Below the pieces are notes generated by a model that saw only the letters and a program-made list of their open reading frames with translations, was not told where the DNA came from and did no database searches. Below, one piece after another: positions 30,986 through 43,886 of a DNA stretch of 64,000 nucleotides; the first letter of the stretch is position 1; each line of letters starts with the position of its first letter. Position numbers and translations under genes: made by a program. Source of the DNA: Melastoma dodecandrum (Eukaryota; Streptophyta; Magnoliopsida; Myrtales; Melastomataceae); NCBI GenBank assembly GCA_029817715.1, contig JARUPY010000113.1, positions 56,234 to 120,233 of the forward strand. The letters are read 5' to 3'.

Positions 30986-32547
30986 ATAATATCCCCGTCT
31001 AACCTTTATCTCCATCCAAAGCTTGTGTTCAAGCAGTATGAGTTCTTCTAGAGACTCGTCGCCAACTTCTTGTGCTTTTGGAAGATGGATAATATTCTTT
31101 ATCCTTTCCTACCATATTTTCAGTGTTTATCTCCATGACAATTTTTCCATCCCTATATATCGAGCAGCTGTTTTACTTTTACCTATGTCGGCTATCATTC
31201 TAACATCTAGGAGCCACCGTCGGTCTTCTGGTTAGGCCTAGGTCGAGGAGAATAACCGATTTTTGAGCATATCGTTTTCCTTCCGGGGGGGGGGGGGGGG
31301 GGCTTGTTCAATATAGACAGATACCACTGCAATGATTCAACCTCCTGGGTGGTTAAATGGCTTGCGCCATTCCGGTTTTCTGCTGAACATCCTGAGATTC
31401 TCATATTTTTGAGGATCTCTGTGCCCAGAGGGTGATAAAAATGCTTGATAAATTCAGTAGACTTGACGTGCTTGTTCTATGTTTTTCCTCCTTCGTTTTG
31501 TTACCTTAATGAAGAGGGTCATCTCTTAACATTGATAACATACAACTAATAATGTTAAAACATCACCTCCGGATGAGTGAGAATGCCAGTTTCTTATTTC
31601 TTCTCTTCCAATAACTTTGCTCCCAATTTGTGGTGCAGATCTGGATTTCTTGTTTCACATGTTCTTTCTTGCCCGATACTGCAAACTTTCCGAGGAGAAC
31701 TCTTTCAGGGGAAGGACTGCTGACTTTTTCTATTTGCTCTTATTCGGTGCCAGTGTCTTGACCGGCATAGTTCTTCTTGGCAGAATGATCCCTTTATCTC
31801 AGAGTCTTTTGCTAAAACCATACTTTTAAGCAACTCGCTCAACTTCATGATGGTCAGTTAACTTTTCTTTCCCAAATGCTGGGCTAGAACCCCTTAAAAT
31901 CAGTGGGTTTCAGATTCCGGATCAACGTAGAAGGATTTCAATCTAAAATTTGCTAGTTTATGTCTGGACCAGGCAACCTTTTATCCATATGAGTTTCTTG
32001 GGTCTTTTCACTTTTACCGTTGCTTACCTTCCTGGGGTATGGCCCTTCTGTGAAAACCGGTTGGTTTGACAGATGTGCTCGTTGAGGTCATGGCTCAAAA
32101 TTTAGCTTTGTGCAAGCGATAATACAAATCACGATGATCTCTTCTACCATGACTTTCATCTTTGGAAATCTCTAGTTATTGATTCAGCCCATGTATCCTA
32201 GGTTCTGTTGGGCTTCTCTGTCCTCATCGGTGCAGTGCTTGGGTAGATTTGCTGGTGAGCTCGTGGAGCGTTCTTTGATGATTGCCAGCCAGCTTACAGT
32301 TTTGCTAAGCATCCAACTAAATATATGTTTTTTTTCTTCTACATTGTTTGTTGTGCGAACCAGGGAATGATAGCGGGTCACGCCTACTATTTCCTAGAAG
32401 ATGTCTGCCCATGGATGACGGGATGGCATCCTCTTAGGACCCCGTCGTTTATCAAAGCCTTATTTGCCGACGAGGCTGTCGTGGTAGCACGGCTGGAAAA
32501 ATGTGAGGTTTGCAGCTCCACCGGCCGAGGAATTACATCAGGACTGA
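30986..32547 (+). pseudogene. Derlin-2-type ER degradation protein, broken and lacking exon 1
   Basis: Derlins are rhomboid-like membrane proteins that retrotranslocate misfolded ER proteins. Exon relics in order: 30986-31088 (IISPSNLYLHPKLVFKQYEF), 31638-31853 (DLDFLFHMFFLARYCKL), 31957-32038 (VYVWTRQPFIHMSFLGLFTF), 32198-32256 (VLLGFSVLIGA) and 32364-32547 (GMIAGHAYYFLEDVCP ... ELHQD stop). Breaks: a TAG replaces the Trp after KQYEF (about 31049); the donor after the first relic reads AT where GT is expected (31089); frameshifts follow GRMIP (about 31795), GFSVLIGA (about 32235) and VVVARLE (about 32500). The N-terminal exon is missing. Introns remain, so it is a decayed gene copy. An 18-G run interrupts an intron at 31285-31302. 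Confidence 0.92.
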
Positions 32548-33366
32548 TCGCACCCATCATCAGAAATTCGTGAGCTGGGTTTAGCTCGGCTTCTCCCCTT
32601 AGTAAAAAACAGAGAAACAAACGAAGGCACTTTGCACATATGGATACTGTAACTTTAGTCCTTTACAAATCCTTCTTGATGATTTTTAGCAGCTGTGTAG
32701 ATCAAAATGTGTTTGGAAAAAAAGGAAAAGAAATTGATTGGGAGGATGGTTCGGTTCTTCCTACAAGAGTGGTGATTTTGTTATGTGCTGCCCTGAGGCA
32801 TCCGAACATGAACATGGCCTAATTCTTACTGAGTGCAAGCCTTCCATTTCGATCCACGGCAGTAATGGCTCTATGCATATCAAGATGGAACAACAAAGGA
32901 GAGGGAGCCGCCATCACTGGTTTCTCGGCAGTAATGGTAATAGTACATTGATCCATAAATCTCTCTAATTTATCATCCTATTAATACAGCTTAAGATCAA
33001 GCCTTGTTTTCTAAATGTCAAGAAACCAGGAAACAACCCCCTTCCCCAAAAAATGAAGTAGAAAAAATTAAAAGAATCGACACCTCTGAGCTGAAAGACA
33101 TGTAGTTTGCGGAATTTGTCCCCGGGAATGCCCCCTAAGGTAAGGAGGAACAGTTGGTCGGTCTCATAACCACAAACAAACTAACCGCTGAGGTTCCCCA
33201 CCTGGGGGGATCTAACTCTGGATGGAGACAAAAGAACGAGTGACTGGTTGGCACCCTAAGACTTTGCTGATGTTTAAGGTTTCCACCGTTGTTCTCTGGC
33301 TAAGAATGCCGCTGATTAACTGCAACAATTTGCCAGTAGAAAATTGGTCGCCACAGATAAGGCGGC
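32548..33366. other. intergenic, between convergent Derlin relic and TOM1-like gene
   Basis: No gene recognised; should contain the 3' untranslated region of the minus-strand TOM1-like gene just below 33367. Confidence 0.5.
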
Positions 33367-35638
33367 CTATCTTATTGGATGGTATTGTGCAGATATCCTC
33401 TTGGGAGGCAACTTGCGTAGGATATAGAGGACTAAAGCTGAGGGCAGAACTTCAACTAGCTGTTAGGCAGAGGTGAGATAGAAAAAGGTCAGCAAGCAAA
33501 ATATGACGAAGAGAACAACTTATACTGAGAAGACACGACATGAACCAAAAGGTAAGGCAAGATAAATACCATATAATATATTAAATTTAGTATGGGATGG
33601 TCCAAAACATCGAGTGATGCATCCGAGTCAAAAGCAGACAGAAGGACCTGCATGCATTTGAAATGTGCCTATCAGAGATTATAACTTCAAGAAGAACTGC
33701 TAAGATAAAGAACTGACCAGACATCGATACGATAAGTAGGTTCCTTGCTACTTACCACAACACATCTGATGATAAAGCAGGTGAAGCATATGGCTGTAAC
33801 AGATCCTACCTGCATGAACAGGATCCCCCAATCAACAAATGCAGAAGGACAACTCATATTCACCATACCCGGCGACATTTTCTAAAAGCATAAGATAGCT
33901 CAAGCAGCTATTACCACATCTACAAGCTATATTAGATAGGTCAACAAAATTCCGAATTCAGTGAAAGTGTCGCATCCAACATTAAACAACCGGTTCACAT
34001 AAAAATAAACCATCAATGGACGCAAGCATTTAGGCTAAGTCTAATAAGAGAAAAAAGTGAATACAGCCTGACAGACAAGCATACGCATGGGACACCAAAA
34101 GAATTACCTCATGTAGCTTTTTTCTTCTTCCTTTAGATTCAATAGGAAAACGTCTAAGCATCATGAAAAGCCTGTTTGGTTTTAACTTTGATCAGTAACA
34201 TTTAGCTTGAAGAAAATGAGGCAAGAAATTGAGACTTTGGCTGGAGATTACCTTCCTCCATAGAGCAAGAAACCCAAAGCAGCAATAATAGAAATCACTG
34301 CAACATAAGCACCTCAATTCTCAGTGAAATGGCTATGTAAAGAGCTGAGAAGGAATAAAGAAAAGCCTATGCACAGACAAATTCTATAAAATAAAGAAAT
34401 AACCTGCAATAAAAATCTTCCCAACAAATTCCACCACGCTATTGTCATCTATCCACAGGTATATCCAGATGCAAATCTGATAAAAGTGACATACTTGTAA
34501 AGGCGAAGCAAATATCCTCATATAAAAGACAAAGGGAATATAAAATTAACAATGCATGTAAAATAAAATCCAATTTGTACAGATTCCATAAATGATGACA
34601 CAAAACACGGTATTTCTGGGAGCAGTTCCCAACCGATGATAGAAGTTAAAGAGATAGGACTATCAAGCAACTTTACCTGGATGAAGTAGATCACACCATT
34701 TATAGACAGGTAGAATATCTTCAGTTTATCGGTGGGCAAACTTCTGGCCTGCTCGAAAGCAAAGACAACACGATCAGACTTACTAAAACAAAAGCCACAA
34801 CTCGAACAGAGCAAGAACAAAAGGTTATTTGCAATGAAGGAATTACTTGGTGATATATCTCCGCCCAGAACAGAACCAGCAGCGTGTAAGTAGAGAAAAA
34901 TAGGAGCCCGGGGAGATCTAACAGCACTAACATCAGTACCTAATACAAGCAGAAGAGTCAAGGGCTCAAAATAACCAACAGTATGGTACATAAAGTGCAG
35001 TGGCTCAAAATATGCTAACCAGCCAAGACACAATAGTTCTTCCACAAAGGAAAACCAATTGACTAATTGCTCCGAACATTAGCAAGATCAAATCAACCAT
35101 GCTGAGTAATCACCAAAGCAGTAAAAAAATACAGCGACCAGATCAGCCAAGACAAACCTTTGGATGCACCATGAAGACCAGATGGTGAAACCCAAACACG
35201 ACGGCCCGCACTGCACGATCCATATGCCGAGTTAAAACCATCCAAATTGCTTAACAAAGACTGGGACGGCAGAAGTAGTATAATTACCTCCGTTCACAAC
35301 GAAGTTCATCAGATGGAAAACCTTCTGTGTAGTCCAACCATATTCCGGCACTCTGAGCTCGATCCTAATCAACTGAATCTGCACCACTCATAGCAAAAGG
35401 CAGCCGGAATCAACACAACATCCTCGAGAACAACAACAACTTCATCGTACAAAGCTAGGAAGCAAGAAAGGAAACGACGAACGAGGGCGACGGAGGCGAC
35501 GAGGGCGTAGGCGGCGCAAAGGTAGAAGAAGACGCCGTCCTGAAACTGAGCGGAATGGTTGAGGTCATCCCACCAGGTGGAGGAGGCCGGCGGCGGGGGC
35601 TGGGAAGGGAAGAGGAGTGTATCCGGCAACCACCGCAT
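33367..35638 (-). CDS. TOM1: TOM1/TOM3-like seven-span membrane protein (11 exons, intact)
   Basis: Plant TOM1/TOM3/THH1 proteins (DUF1084) are tonoplast proteins with about seven membrane spans; in Arabidopsis they are host factors needed by tobamovirus replication complexes. Exons: 35638-35483, 35378-35288, 35210-35158, 34939-34847, 34748-34677, 34476-34404, 34297-34252, 34171-34108, 33809-33756, 33647-33570, 33459-33367. Together 873 nt, 290 residues, the usual family length, one frame, all GT-AG. Landmarks: [19 protein letters not shown] near the N-terminus, [80 protein letters not shown], and a C-terminal [16 protein letters not shown]. The start is the ATG at 35638; the frame upstream has only a GTG. 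It looks functional. Whether it is the TOM1 or TOM3/THH1 branch cannot be decided by eye. Confidence 0.95.
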
Positions 35639-36402
35639 TACGGTCGTTAGGATCGAACCTACCAGCACTCGTCGGGAGGGAAACTGATGATTGAATGTTT
35701 CCCTCGAAGGGAGTGATTAATGGGGAAGAAGACAAGGAGGTTGGGAAGGTAGATGCTCTCTCAAATAAAAGTTTAAATAATAAGACTTTTAAAATCCTTA
35801 GGATCCTCCTTTCCTATCTCTAACTCATAAAAATTCGATTTTTTTTTTTGGGTTGCGTTAGGGGGGTTGGATATCTATATAGAATTAAAAATATCGGATT
35901 TTATATTTAATTTTCACATTAAAGATTATATATCAAATAATAATATTAATTTATGAATTAAATTAGAAAGAGGGGGGGTGAAGTTTCTTCCAAGTAGAAA
36001 AGCAGCCTCATCAATCTTCGTCTTTGGTGGTGTAGCCAGGGGGGGGGGGGGCCTGCGCAAGAGAGGCACTTTCCTAGCATTTTGGTTCTATCCTCTCTCC
36101 TTTCTCCTTTTCTTTAAAATAATAAACTGTGATAATTCTATAATAATCATTATTTATTTATTTTTGGACAAACATTGGTCTTGTCGGCCAATGCAGGTGA
36201 GGTGGCAAATTAAAAAAGAGACCCCCTTTTTTATGTTTTTGCTTATTGGCTTTGCTTGTTTGTCTTTCAGTACTTAAGTGTTCTCCCTTCATTCATTATT
36301 AATAAGAAAAGGCGATGCTGTTTCTATTTCTCGTAAAGTTAAGAAAACCTTTGTGTACCAACTATAAAATTTATTATATAAAACCAATAGATATCCATCC
36401 AA
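35639..36402. other. intergenic, TOM1-like upstream region
   Basis: Contains a T-run near 35840, a run of 12 G at about 36041-36052 and AT-rich spacer. The 5' flank of the tRNA (36380-36402) has CAA-type triplets (ATCCATCCAA) usual upstream of plant tRNA genes. Confidence 0.5.
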
Positions 36403-36474
36403 GGATCCGTGGCGCAATGGTAGCGCGTCTGACTCCAGATCAGAAGGTTGCGTGTTCGATTCACGTCGGGTTCA
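36403..36474 (+). tRNA. tRNA-Trp (CCA)
   Basis: A 72-nt cloverleaf starting GGATCCGTGGCGCAATGGTA, with the D-loop TGGCGCAATGGTAGCGC, anticodon arm CTGACTCCAGATCAG (anticodon CCA), and T-arm GCGTGTTCGATTCACGT. The acceptor stem GGATCCG pairs with CGGGTTC (two G-U pairs), discriminator A. No intron and no encoded CCA, as for a nuclear plant tRNA-Trp. Box A and box B are intact. It is on the plus strand in the spacer between two minus-strand genes. Confidence 0.96.
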
Positions 36475-36757
36475 AATCCCAATCAACCCCCATAGGGTCC
36501 ATCCTTTTTAGGCTCTCAATCCCAGCCGTCCGACCATTTACCCAATCCAACCGCCACCAATCGAAAGCATCATAAATATTAATTAAAAAGAAATAATAAT
36601 AATCATTATTATTCCATCAAAAATAGTAAAATGAAGTACGTATCCACCACATCCTACTAACCTTTCTGGTTTTCTCCCTAAGTTGTATATTTTTCCCCTC
36701 TTCTTTTTAAGTGCATGTACAAGGATGATAGCTGGGTTTTGGTATATTAGTGGCGAG

Positions 36758-39700
36758 TTAACTGGGCGGTACATGGCATGTATACCTCAACTTCTTATTC
36801 GAGGCGAGAGCACGTCGCAGTGCCACCCCAACGCTCGCCCCTTCCCTGAACAACGTGTCATACAGTTCGCAGACGAACCGCGACACCTCCGCCTCCTCGT
36901 CGTCCCAAAATCCCTTTCGGTTCCTGTCATTGTTATCCTCGGGGTCAGTGTCTTCCCAGTCGCTCTTGGGGCTCGCCGGTTCCACTTCTTCTTCTTCGAT
37001 ATCCTCCTCCCCAAGCTCGAACTTGCCATTTTCCCGCGTGTCCAAGTCTCCCGATCCATGGAATGTGGTCAGCTGCGCTTCTGGAGGCTTGACCGAGGAG
37101 CAGATCACGGCCTTAGCGCCTGAATCTAGAAATGCCTTGACGAGCGTCGGATTTGGACTGTATTTCCCCGTGGAGATTATGATCCTGTCCCTCCATGCTC
37201 CGACCTAGTAATGTGAATTAACAATGACTTGTATTCGTAAGAACTGCGAGGAATTCTAATTGAAAAACTCATACCATCCAACGGACGTCGTCCGATGTTA
37301 GATGAGTGGCGGGAACTGTACGGCGAAACATATATGCACTGATCTCCTGATCGTCTTCCATTACCTATAAAAGGAAAGAGACATCGCCATGAATATCCAT
37401 CTGAATAAGATTCATCTAATTTCTTTCACAGACAACAGAGGATAAACGAGATACTTGAGTTTGACATCCAATGTAGCGGTGGACGATGCACCCCACTTGA
37501 AACTGTCGCGTACTAGCAAACTAAATCAGCGACAGTCGACACGCCAGCAAGAAAGGACATGCCTTTTCTTACGACGACTCCCCATTTGTGATAACAGACT
37601 CATCTTGACACTCTGTACAAACTTATCGGCAAGCTCTCCAGGTTCAGCAACCACGAATACATCGTTTTGCCAACTGCAGGACAGAGGGTTCGGAATTCTC
37701 ACAATACAAGAACATATTGTGGACTAAGCAGGCATGTTTGGTGCAGAGGATACAAGATATACCTTAATATTAAGCCTGAGGGGTCACTTTGTAGGGATAA
37801 GTGTACAATGCCCACTTGCGGTGAGTTCAGCAACTTCTCCTGCAAAGAGCGTGCCGGTAACGATAACTCCCGAAGCCTTGAGGGGGAGGTAGGAGGAGAT
37901 GTAGAAATTTTTCCTAGTTGTCCGTCCAAGCTCAAAGGAGGGATCGTATCAATATTGCCAATCATTTGGTGACCAACAGCAGGGCTATAGAGATGGGGGC
38001 TGGAAGGGAAGCTTCCAGTGAAGAGCGGAAACGAGAAAGGGGTTGGGAAAGCTGCGCCAGGCTTTGCGTTTGTATCATCTGCAGTTCCGTGTACCACGGA
38101 AATCCTTATGCTGCTCCGTGCGCAGAATGACCCGAGCGCATGCACATGATGGACAGTCCTGCCTGAATCAGGACTGTGCAATGCTTCAATAAGCAGAACA
38201 TTCCGCCTCCAACCTAAAGATGGGCCATACGCTTCTGCAAAGGACAAAAGAAAGGTCAGCATGCCAGCAACGGACCAAGAACTTCCAGGTCAATGATTGC
38301 ATTATTCTACCAGAGTCGGAAGCCTTGGCTTTGTTAAGAGGCCTCGAATTCTCAAACAGCTTATCATTGTGTTGAAAAGGCATCATTAGCCGATCGATAG
38401 CCTTCTTGAAGTTTTTGGAATTGTTCTGGATGTATTCATCAGTAGCAGCCTCCAACTTCAGCCAGATAGCAGGATCAGTTTCATCGAGTTCCATCTCATA
38501 TCTTTCATCAACTGCAGGGCGAAAGATGGTAACAACTAAAGAAGTATAAAGTAAACGGAATAACATTACCGATACCTGATATTCACCATTTTAACTCCAA
38601 TACAAGATATCCAAATTATAAAAGAACTATGGAAAATAATGAAAACTCCAGGGTTACCAGGATTAAATCGAAAATATTGCATCTCAGGAAGCATGGGAAG
38701 CAATGTGCTCATGGCTTCCTCTACCCGTTCCACGGAGCATGCACTCTCGATCAAGACTTGTCCAGTATCTAGATAACGCCATCCGCCCTTCCTAACCTGT
38801 ACTAGTAAAACAGTTGCGATCAATGGAATTAAAAACAGGAAAAATCATCACCATAGATCTTTGTGATCGACCACAGAAGAAAAATAGATCTCCTTGATCT
38901 TGTAATATTATTAACAGAACTACTTATATACACCTTAGGAATCAAAAGAAGTCACCTTTGCCAAATATTTCTGGTCAATAATTTTTCCTATGTGTCTCGA
39001 AAGCTAAAATGATGCCTTTTAAAACTTCTCTAATAGATGTACCACAAAGAAGCATTACCTTTGTCACCACAGACCCACAGCTAATGGAAACCAAACAATC
39101 AATTCTTGTGTCAGGCCACAGAAGTTGTGCTTCCCGTATAGCAAAAATTGTAGGATTATTTGCCACTATGGCACCATCTTGCCAACGATGTATATCTGCA
39201 AATGGTCCACATTTTGAAAGAGAGAAGTCATGCTGAAGTATCAATAAGCGAGATTGAAGCAGAATGGGGGTGCCAAAGTAGTTGTAAAAAGAGTACCATC
39301 CGAGAAATCATCAAGATAGTATGGAGCAGCAGATGAAGCTCTTATTGCTTGCCAGAGATGGTGCTTACAGCTTCCAATGAAAGCACTACGATTGTATCCT
39401 ACTTGGGCACCGATGGTCGAGGATCCTGATAATTTTACTCCAGAAACCTTCTGAAGTAGACAGAGAAACTTCAGGGGTTCCAGCAGGGTACTGCAAGCAA
39501 ATAATGGTAAATAAAAAGGGTACTAACTAGATAGAATTGTGTGTCAGAGAAACACTTAACATCAAATAGAAGAATCGATGAGATAACCCAAACTGACCTG
39601 ATAGTTACGAAAAATGAAAGGTTGAGCAGGCGTCACGCTCACCAGAGTTGCAACAACAAACACTTTGGGAATGTTTCTAACCGCAGAATCTATAAGGAGA

Positions 39701-42700
39701 TCTCCATCTTCATCAGCACACATTTCTTTCAACAACTTCTCAAACTGATCTGCACTATGCTGCAAGTCATTATATTATGGTGTGCCTTGGAAGGCTTGAG
39801 ATCACTACTCTCAGTAAAAAAATGACCACGGAAGAAGTACTGATAGAGTTTACCCTTCCTCGGAGATTACTGCTCAGATGATTAAAAGAACAGCAGTTGA
39901 ATGTGCATTGCCAAAGTTTAGATGCACGATGCATATGAGCATATATTGATTAATTGATTCCATTTGTTTGTTTGGTCAAGAAACGGACAGGAATACATGT
40001 CTAAATACTTGCAAAATACTACGGGATCTTAAAGGGATAAATATTGCATCAAACAGAAACAACGAGACTCAGATAAGGGCGTCTGGATAAAAAAGAAACA
40101 GAATCTCAGCATTCATATTCAAACATCAATAACTTAATAGAGGAATTGTGATATATCACAAGGTTAAGATCACAGAATGGTGAACAAGAGATACTTTGGA
40201 ACAGTGGATGAAAAAGGAGTCTCTGCATTCGCCTTACTTTGGATCCATGAACAACAACTCTAAAACTCTGGGATGAACTTTTGTAAAGTTGATCCAATCT
40301 CTCCCTCCAACTAGCAGCTTCATTATCTTTCGGTGCAGGCTCAGTGAAAACTAGTTTGCCTGGATGTCAACCAGCATCAAGTGATCATTTTACTTGCATA
40401 CAAAATCAACAAGCGCAGTTTGAATGAGAAAGTCTCCGATGCAATATCCGATGGTTACCTAGATTTTTTGTAGATTTCTTCACACTGATCAATGGTCATT
40501 GACTTGATACCAAGGGCAACAGCTAGCATGCCACCAGTTGATGTTCCGCATATAAGATCAAATAACTCATGTATTCGCTTTCCAGTCCCTTTCTCAATTT
40601 CCTTGAGCATCTGAACAGTAGCTAAGCCTTTCATGCCACCACCATCCATGGAAAGTATGCGCAGACCTTGCTTTGGAACCGGTCTTCCTTTAATTGCACG
40701 TCGCAGATTTTCATTCTCCCCTGTAAAACCAGCCTTGGCTCAGGCACCCAGAATGCAAGAAAATTAACGGAAAATTAACAATTGGAACTAGAGCATGCCT
40801 AGAATAGCCAACACCCGGGCAGCAGCTTTATTCACGCTTGGTTCTGGTGCAGCTGTTAAGCGCATGAGGAGCTCCCTCAAGCTCTCAGAAGCAACTAGAA
40901 TTTGCCGGTTATCCAAACAAAAACCCAAATCTCCAATCGTCATTAGAGCTGACCTTTGCACCTAATGAAACAAAATGTTATAGATTGTCGCTGCACCAAA
41001 TAGATGACAAGGTGATGACAACCAACAAAAGTGGACACCCGTCAACAAAGAACTTACGGCTGGATTTTTGTGAGAACACAAGGATTTCAAAGATCTTAGT
41101 ACATCCTTTGTTAAAATCTTCTGGGCAACAACATCAGAAGCAAAAGCCAAACTCATAACGACCTGCAATACAGATAAGACTTCCTCTTCGGTGATGAATC
41201 TGAGGGCGGTCTCAATGGGTTGCATTATGTCACACTTCATCAACTTCACTGCCACCGAAACATCTGTAGCCAGAGAAGAAAGTGCAGAACATGCGTGTTG
41301 TACCTGCCAAAAGCAGGAAGCGTTCAGCCAACATGATGATACATGCCGATCGAGAAGCAAAAGATACTGAACATACCACATGCCGATTTTCACTGCTTAT
41401 CATGCTTATCAGCTGCCTGACTGCATTTTCATCTTTACTGACAAAGTTGCGATTCCCCTGGTCTTCCATTATCTTTGTGAGAGCTGATGCCAGCAAAGGG
41501 TGGTGACAGGAAGAAAAACGGAATATGAGCGAGAAAAATGAACTCAGCTTATGCTTAGATGCTCCAAAGTAAGAATTGTTTTCCGTCTGCATTACCCACA
41601 GGACATTGTCTCAATAACCGAGGGCATGCAATCACATAAATAAGCAATTACCATATTTTACCTCTATTTGCACATTCACTGATCTTAGATTTTCATCCGA
41701 GACAATTCTAGTGCCTGCTAGAGACAAATGGCGTAGTTTTCGGAGGGGTTAAAATTTCCGGAAGGAATTCGAGAGGATTTCCAAAGAGTCTGAGAACTTC
41801 TAGTTCGGCCATAGCCCTGCAATGAACCAGTAGTTCAAAACTTCAAGTCTTTAGAAAGATTAAACTTGGAACAAATTCATGCGAATTAAACTGACCTGAA
41901 GTCAAGAAGGGGGCGGACAAGTTTGTTGTACTCCAATGACAATTCCTCCAGTTCCATGCATTGTCGCAGTTCTACTGCTTGTATTTCCAACAATTTAAGT
42001 TAATAACTAGACAAAAAGATTACGCATTTGACTCTACCACTAAATTCTCCTTATGCAATCATTTAACTGAACGACCTTCAATGCTTACCAGGAATGGATA
42101 CCAGCATATTGCTGTCAACACTAAGAACCCTCAACTTTTTCAGTTCGCCAAGTTCAGATGGCAAAACTGAAAGCTTGTTATTATCAAGGTGCAGTTTCTC
42201 CAGAAGGGGTAAACGAGTAATTTCCACAGGCAAAACCTGCAGACAATAGAGCACTGGCAAATGCTTATTTCTACCAACAACAACCCAACACCCTGACAAT
42301 CACCAATCAATATTTTTCTTCTTGAACTTTCAAGTATCGAGTAATTCAGTAAAATAATGAACCTCATCTTATTTCCACTTAAAGCAGCTCAATTCTGTCA
42401 AAATGAGTCACTAATTTTTAAGTGTATGCAGGGACTTGATCTTTAATGACTACTCAATGTCTAGGACACATTGCCTAGGAGTAGGAGTTAGCATCTGAGC
42501 TAAATGTGATGGAAAGCAAAACTATATTATGTACTGAATGCAATGCTGTGTTCTATAATCAGTCGAATTTGAATAAAGAGTCATGAAACTACTCACTGAA
42601 AATCCACACCCGCAGAGACTAACAACAGTCAAAGTCTTCCAATGCTCCCCGCATATTAACCCACCAGAAGCAGCCGTAGTGATACCAGACCCCGTGAAAT

Positions 42701-43202
42701 CCCACCGTAACAACCTCGTCAAAACCCCTGCCCCACCGTCTCCTTCCTTTCCTGAACCCCCGCCCTTCCTCCCATCCTCATTCCTCTCAGCTCCTCCCTC
42801 CTCTTCTCCACCCGCATCACCAACCTTACTACCTCCTCCGCCTCATAGCCATCCTTGTCCGCTCGATCAAAACCAGCATTAGCATCATCACCACTCCTCC
42901 CCTCGCAACTCAACTGAAACAGAGACCAAATCCTGTGGTGACGGCGCGGAAACCATTAGATGAGACTGCAGCCGCAGCACCACCTGGTCCTCGCCATCCC
43001 CGCAACTCCAATCCAACTCCATCCTACACCCAACCTCCTGATCCTTACCCAAAACCACTGAACCCGATGAAGATCCCGACGAGGAGGTCGACAACCGATC
43101 AGGCGAGGCCGAGGCCATGGCAGCCGCTGACTCCTCCCAGCCTCCATATGTCAGGGTAAGGTGGAAGGTGTCGGACTGCCTGTTCCATCCGACCCACGAC
43201 AT
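36758..43202 (-). pseudogene. PLAI: phospholipase A I (LRR-ARM-patatin galactolipase), frame-broken
   Basis: Reads end to end as the plant PLAI type, a membrane-lipid acyl hydrolase. Exons: 43202-42597, 42236-42089, 41974-41896, 41816-41662, 41586-41377, 41303-41058, 40961-40799, 40720-40459, 40359-40238, 39759-39598, 39490-39297, 39195-39059, 38796-38658, 38511-38311, 38234-37763, 37673-37455, 37364-37275, 37204-36758. Order: N-terminal domain, leucine-rich repeats (LPLLEKLHLDNNKLSVLP), ARM region, then patatin with DGGGMKG, the GTSTGG serine elbow and WQDGAIVANNP, all catalytic residues kept. Breaks: a +1/-1 pair in exon 1 (about 42898 and 42759), one extra base each in exon 4 (about 41749), exon 8 (A-run mirrored at 40464-40469) and exon 11 (39445-39447), and a stop plus shifts in exon 16 (about 37514). 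Intron 7 has a GC donor. Many exons are perfectly open, so decay is recent, or some indels are assembly errors; see findings. Confidence 0.9.
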
Positions 43203-43630
43203 CGCAACAGAATCAAACCCGGACCCAGGTAAGGATTCCGATCGGCATTCCCGGTTTCCGGCTCAAAATCGTAACTTGATCGCCTATCGGGACCATCGGA
43301 GCGGGAATCCGATCACTGGGGTTGCAGAAAGGGGCGGGCCTTTCGGAACGAACGATTTTGGGTGGTCTGGAATCGTAGGAAGGGGCTGACAGAAAGAGAA
43401 GTAATTGAACCAAACACAGATCTTTTGGTTTTGGTCGGAAGGAGGGAGATGTTCTTCCCTTTCGCTTCTCCTTTTTCGTTTCGTTGTTGGCTTTAATTAA
43501 TCCCGAAGAAATCTGGTTTTAAGTTTAAACGCTTCAGTTTAAAGAAATTACTTTGGGCCGAAAATCCTGCCAAGATTTATAAACCAAAACCAATTTTCTA
43601 AAGATTATGATACGATTTTTTACTGACTTT
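43203..43630. other. upstream flank of the PLAI pseudogene
   Basis: Promoter-side spacer; no gene recognised. Confidence 0.4.
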
Positions 43631-43886
43631 TGTACGGAAATACGGTTAGTTTTAAAAAAAATTTACGAAATACGGTCCCAGTTTCGTAAAATACGGTTTT
43701 ACCGTCGATGGGGCGCGTTTTGAAAATGCGTCATCCGATTTATAAAGAGGACGCGTTTTCAAAACGCGCCCCCCGGCGTGCCAAAGGAAGGGGCGGGTTT
43801 TCAAAACCCGCCCCTATGCGAGATGGGAAAATGGCATGAGGGCGCGGTCTCAAAACGCGTCCTCATGCCAGGGGCGGGTTTTGACA
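43631..43886. repeat. GC-palindrome repeat element, one-ended copy
   Basis: Starts TGTACGGAAATACGGTTAGT and carries the same terminal sequence as both ends of 58165-58668 (including ACGAAATACGG and AGTTTCGTAAAATACGG, ending ACCGTCGA). It continues with GC-rich inverted repeats CGCGTTTTCAAAACGCG (about 43753) and GGGCGGGTTTTCAAAACCCG (about 43792, arms 11 bp in full), and further half-sites. No matching right end is visible, so this copy is truncated near 43886. Confidence 0.7.
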
